Assembly: GCA_003645735.1 (NCBI GenBank)
Contig: QNBQ01000146.1
Coordinates: 1-5,557 of the forward strand
Length of the DNA stretch: 5,557 bases
Direction of reading: 5' to 3'
Origin: Candidatus Poribacteria bacterium
Lineage (GTDB): Bacteria; Poribacteria; WGA-4E; B28-G17
Of this stretch, positions 4,892 through 5,557 are shown piece after piece. Position 1 is the stretch's first letter, and each line of letters begins with the position of its first letter. The notes below the pieces were generated by a model, which worked only from the letters and a program-made list of their open reading frames with translations, did no database searches and was not told where the DNA came from. The position numbers were made by a program, and so were the translations under genes.

Positions 4892-5557
4892 ATGAGAATG
4901 TCTCTCATCGCAGCTTTAGCCCTCGTGTTGTGCGCAACGCCTCTTTGGGCGCATTACCTTTGGGTTAACGTCGATAACTACCATCCGAAGCCCGGACAGG
5001 AGATCACGATCTCCCTTGGGTGGGGTCATCTCTTCCCCAACAGCCCTCCTCCTAAAGCCGATAGGATCGAAAAACTTTACATCGTCAGCCCTGAGGGGAA
5101 GATCATGCCCCTTGAGGTGAAACCCGGAGGAGAGGAGGGAAGAGTCGCTCCCGTTAAGGTGAGGCTTGAAAAGGAGGGGACGTATCTCGTAGTGGCCGAG
5201 CCGAAATCCGGTTTCGTGGCGAAAACTACGAGAGGCTATGTAAGGGGCAAGACGAAGAAGGAGCTTAAAAATGTGATCAGATGTTTCTGGTCGGAAAGCT
5301 GCGCTTTGGCGGTCATCAACGTGGGCGAAGCCTTTACGGATACTTACAAAAAAGCGCCGGAGAGACGGTATCAGCTCGTGTTGCTCGAAAATCCGGTGAA
5401 GCTAAAGGTTAACGATATCCTGCCGGTGAAGGTAATGCTCGACGGGAAACCTCACAGAACCTGGGTCTACGCGACATACTCCGGCTTCTCCTCCAAAAAG
5501 GACACCTTCGCCTATGCCACGAGGACGAGCAAAGAGGGGGTGGCGGAGATAAAGTTG
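4892..5557 (+). CDS. DUF4198 (COG5266-type) periplasmic metal-uptake protein, 3' partial
   Basis: Secreted protein; 222 residues are seen before the window ends with no stop. Residues 1-20 are a signal peptide (MRMSLIAALALVLC...LWA), and cleavage after A20 would leave His21 as the mature N-terminus (HYLWVNVDNYHPKPGQ). The first domain has the Ig-like DUF4198 pattern: VDNYHPKPGQEITISLGWGH, then KVRLEKEGTYLVVAEP. The second part has the family signature VINVGEAFTDTYKK, LENP..LKVNDILPVKV and ATYSGFSSKKDTFAYATRTS. Further histidines (H31, H46) and a cysteine pair (C131, C137) could bind metal or form a disulfide. COG5266 is annotated as a periplasmic component of cobalt/nickel uptake, and the TonB receptor directly upstream agrees with a metal-import role. 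The lipobox test fails (LVLC lacks the small residue before Cys), so it is probably soluble rather than a lipoprotein. The start is set by the strong ribosome site. Confidence 0.9.
   Translation, partial: MRMSLIAALALVLCATPLWAHYLWVNVDNYHPKPGQEITISLGWGHLFPNSPPPKADRIEKLYIVSPEGKIMPLEVKPGGEEGRVAPVKVRLEKEGTYLVVAEPKSGFVAKTTRGYVRGKTKKELKNVIRCFWSESCALAVINVGEAFTDTYKKAPERRYQLVLLENPVKLKVNDILPVKVMLDGKPHRTWVYATYSGFSSKKDTFAYATRTSKEGVAEIKL

Noticed and set aside
4925..4940. Lipoprotein signal at Cys14 of the DUF4198 protein
   Set aside because: The residues before the cysteine are LVL; a lipobox needs Gly, Ala or Ser directly before Cys.

Overview
The window looks like chromosomal DNA from an uncultured diderm (Gram-negative-type) bacterium. 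A TonB-dependent outer-membrane receptor implies an outer membrane, Shine-Dalgarno sites are strong (GGAGG in front of every main gene), and AGG/AGA arginine codons are frequent. I cannot place it in a phylum from sequence alone. A Poribacteria-like or other candidate-phylum lineage is a guess.

Layout. (1) Bases 1-1303, plus strand: the 3' part of an ABC-3 family metal permease (ZnuB/TroC type), whose last codons overlap the TTG start of a small class I SAM-dependent methyltransferase. (2) Bases 1307-1408: a short ORF whose first part looks like the 5' end of a host gene and whose second part is antisense to a transposase relic, so it is probably a gene fragment cut at a junction. (3) Bases 1370-1614, minus strand: a heavily eroded IS701/IS4-superfamily transposase. 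(4) Bases 1669-2025, minus strand: an intact small three-helix membrane protein of the DUF4405 type, with its own sigma70-like promoter (2086-2114) and a hairpin plus T-run directly after its stop. (5) Bases 2133-2470, plus strand: an eroded IS630-family transposase. (6) Bases 2471-2849: about 380 bases without a supportable gene. (7) Bases 2850-5557, plus strand: a promoter, a TonB-dependent receptor (2982-4871), and after 20 bases a periplasmic DUF4198/COG5266-type protein that runs off the window end.

How the genes may work together. The receptor and the DUF4198 protein form a tight operon. DUF4198 proteins are commonly linked to nickel/cobalt or other transition-metal import, so this pair is best read as the outer-membrane and periplasmic part of a metal or metal-chelate uptake route. 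The permease at the left edge is an inner-membrane component for Zn/Mn/Fe-type metals, so both ends of the window concern metal acquisition. They are separated by about 1.5 kb of insertion-sequence debris and the DUF4405 gene, and a functional link between them is inference.

The middle is a graveyard of two unrelated insertion sequences, both decayed by internal deletions and frameshifts, flanking one still-intact gene. I see no CRISPR array, tRNA, rRNA or recognisable riboswitch.
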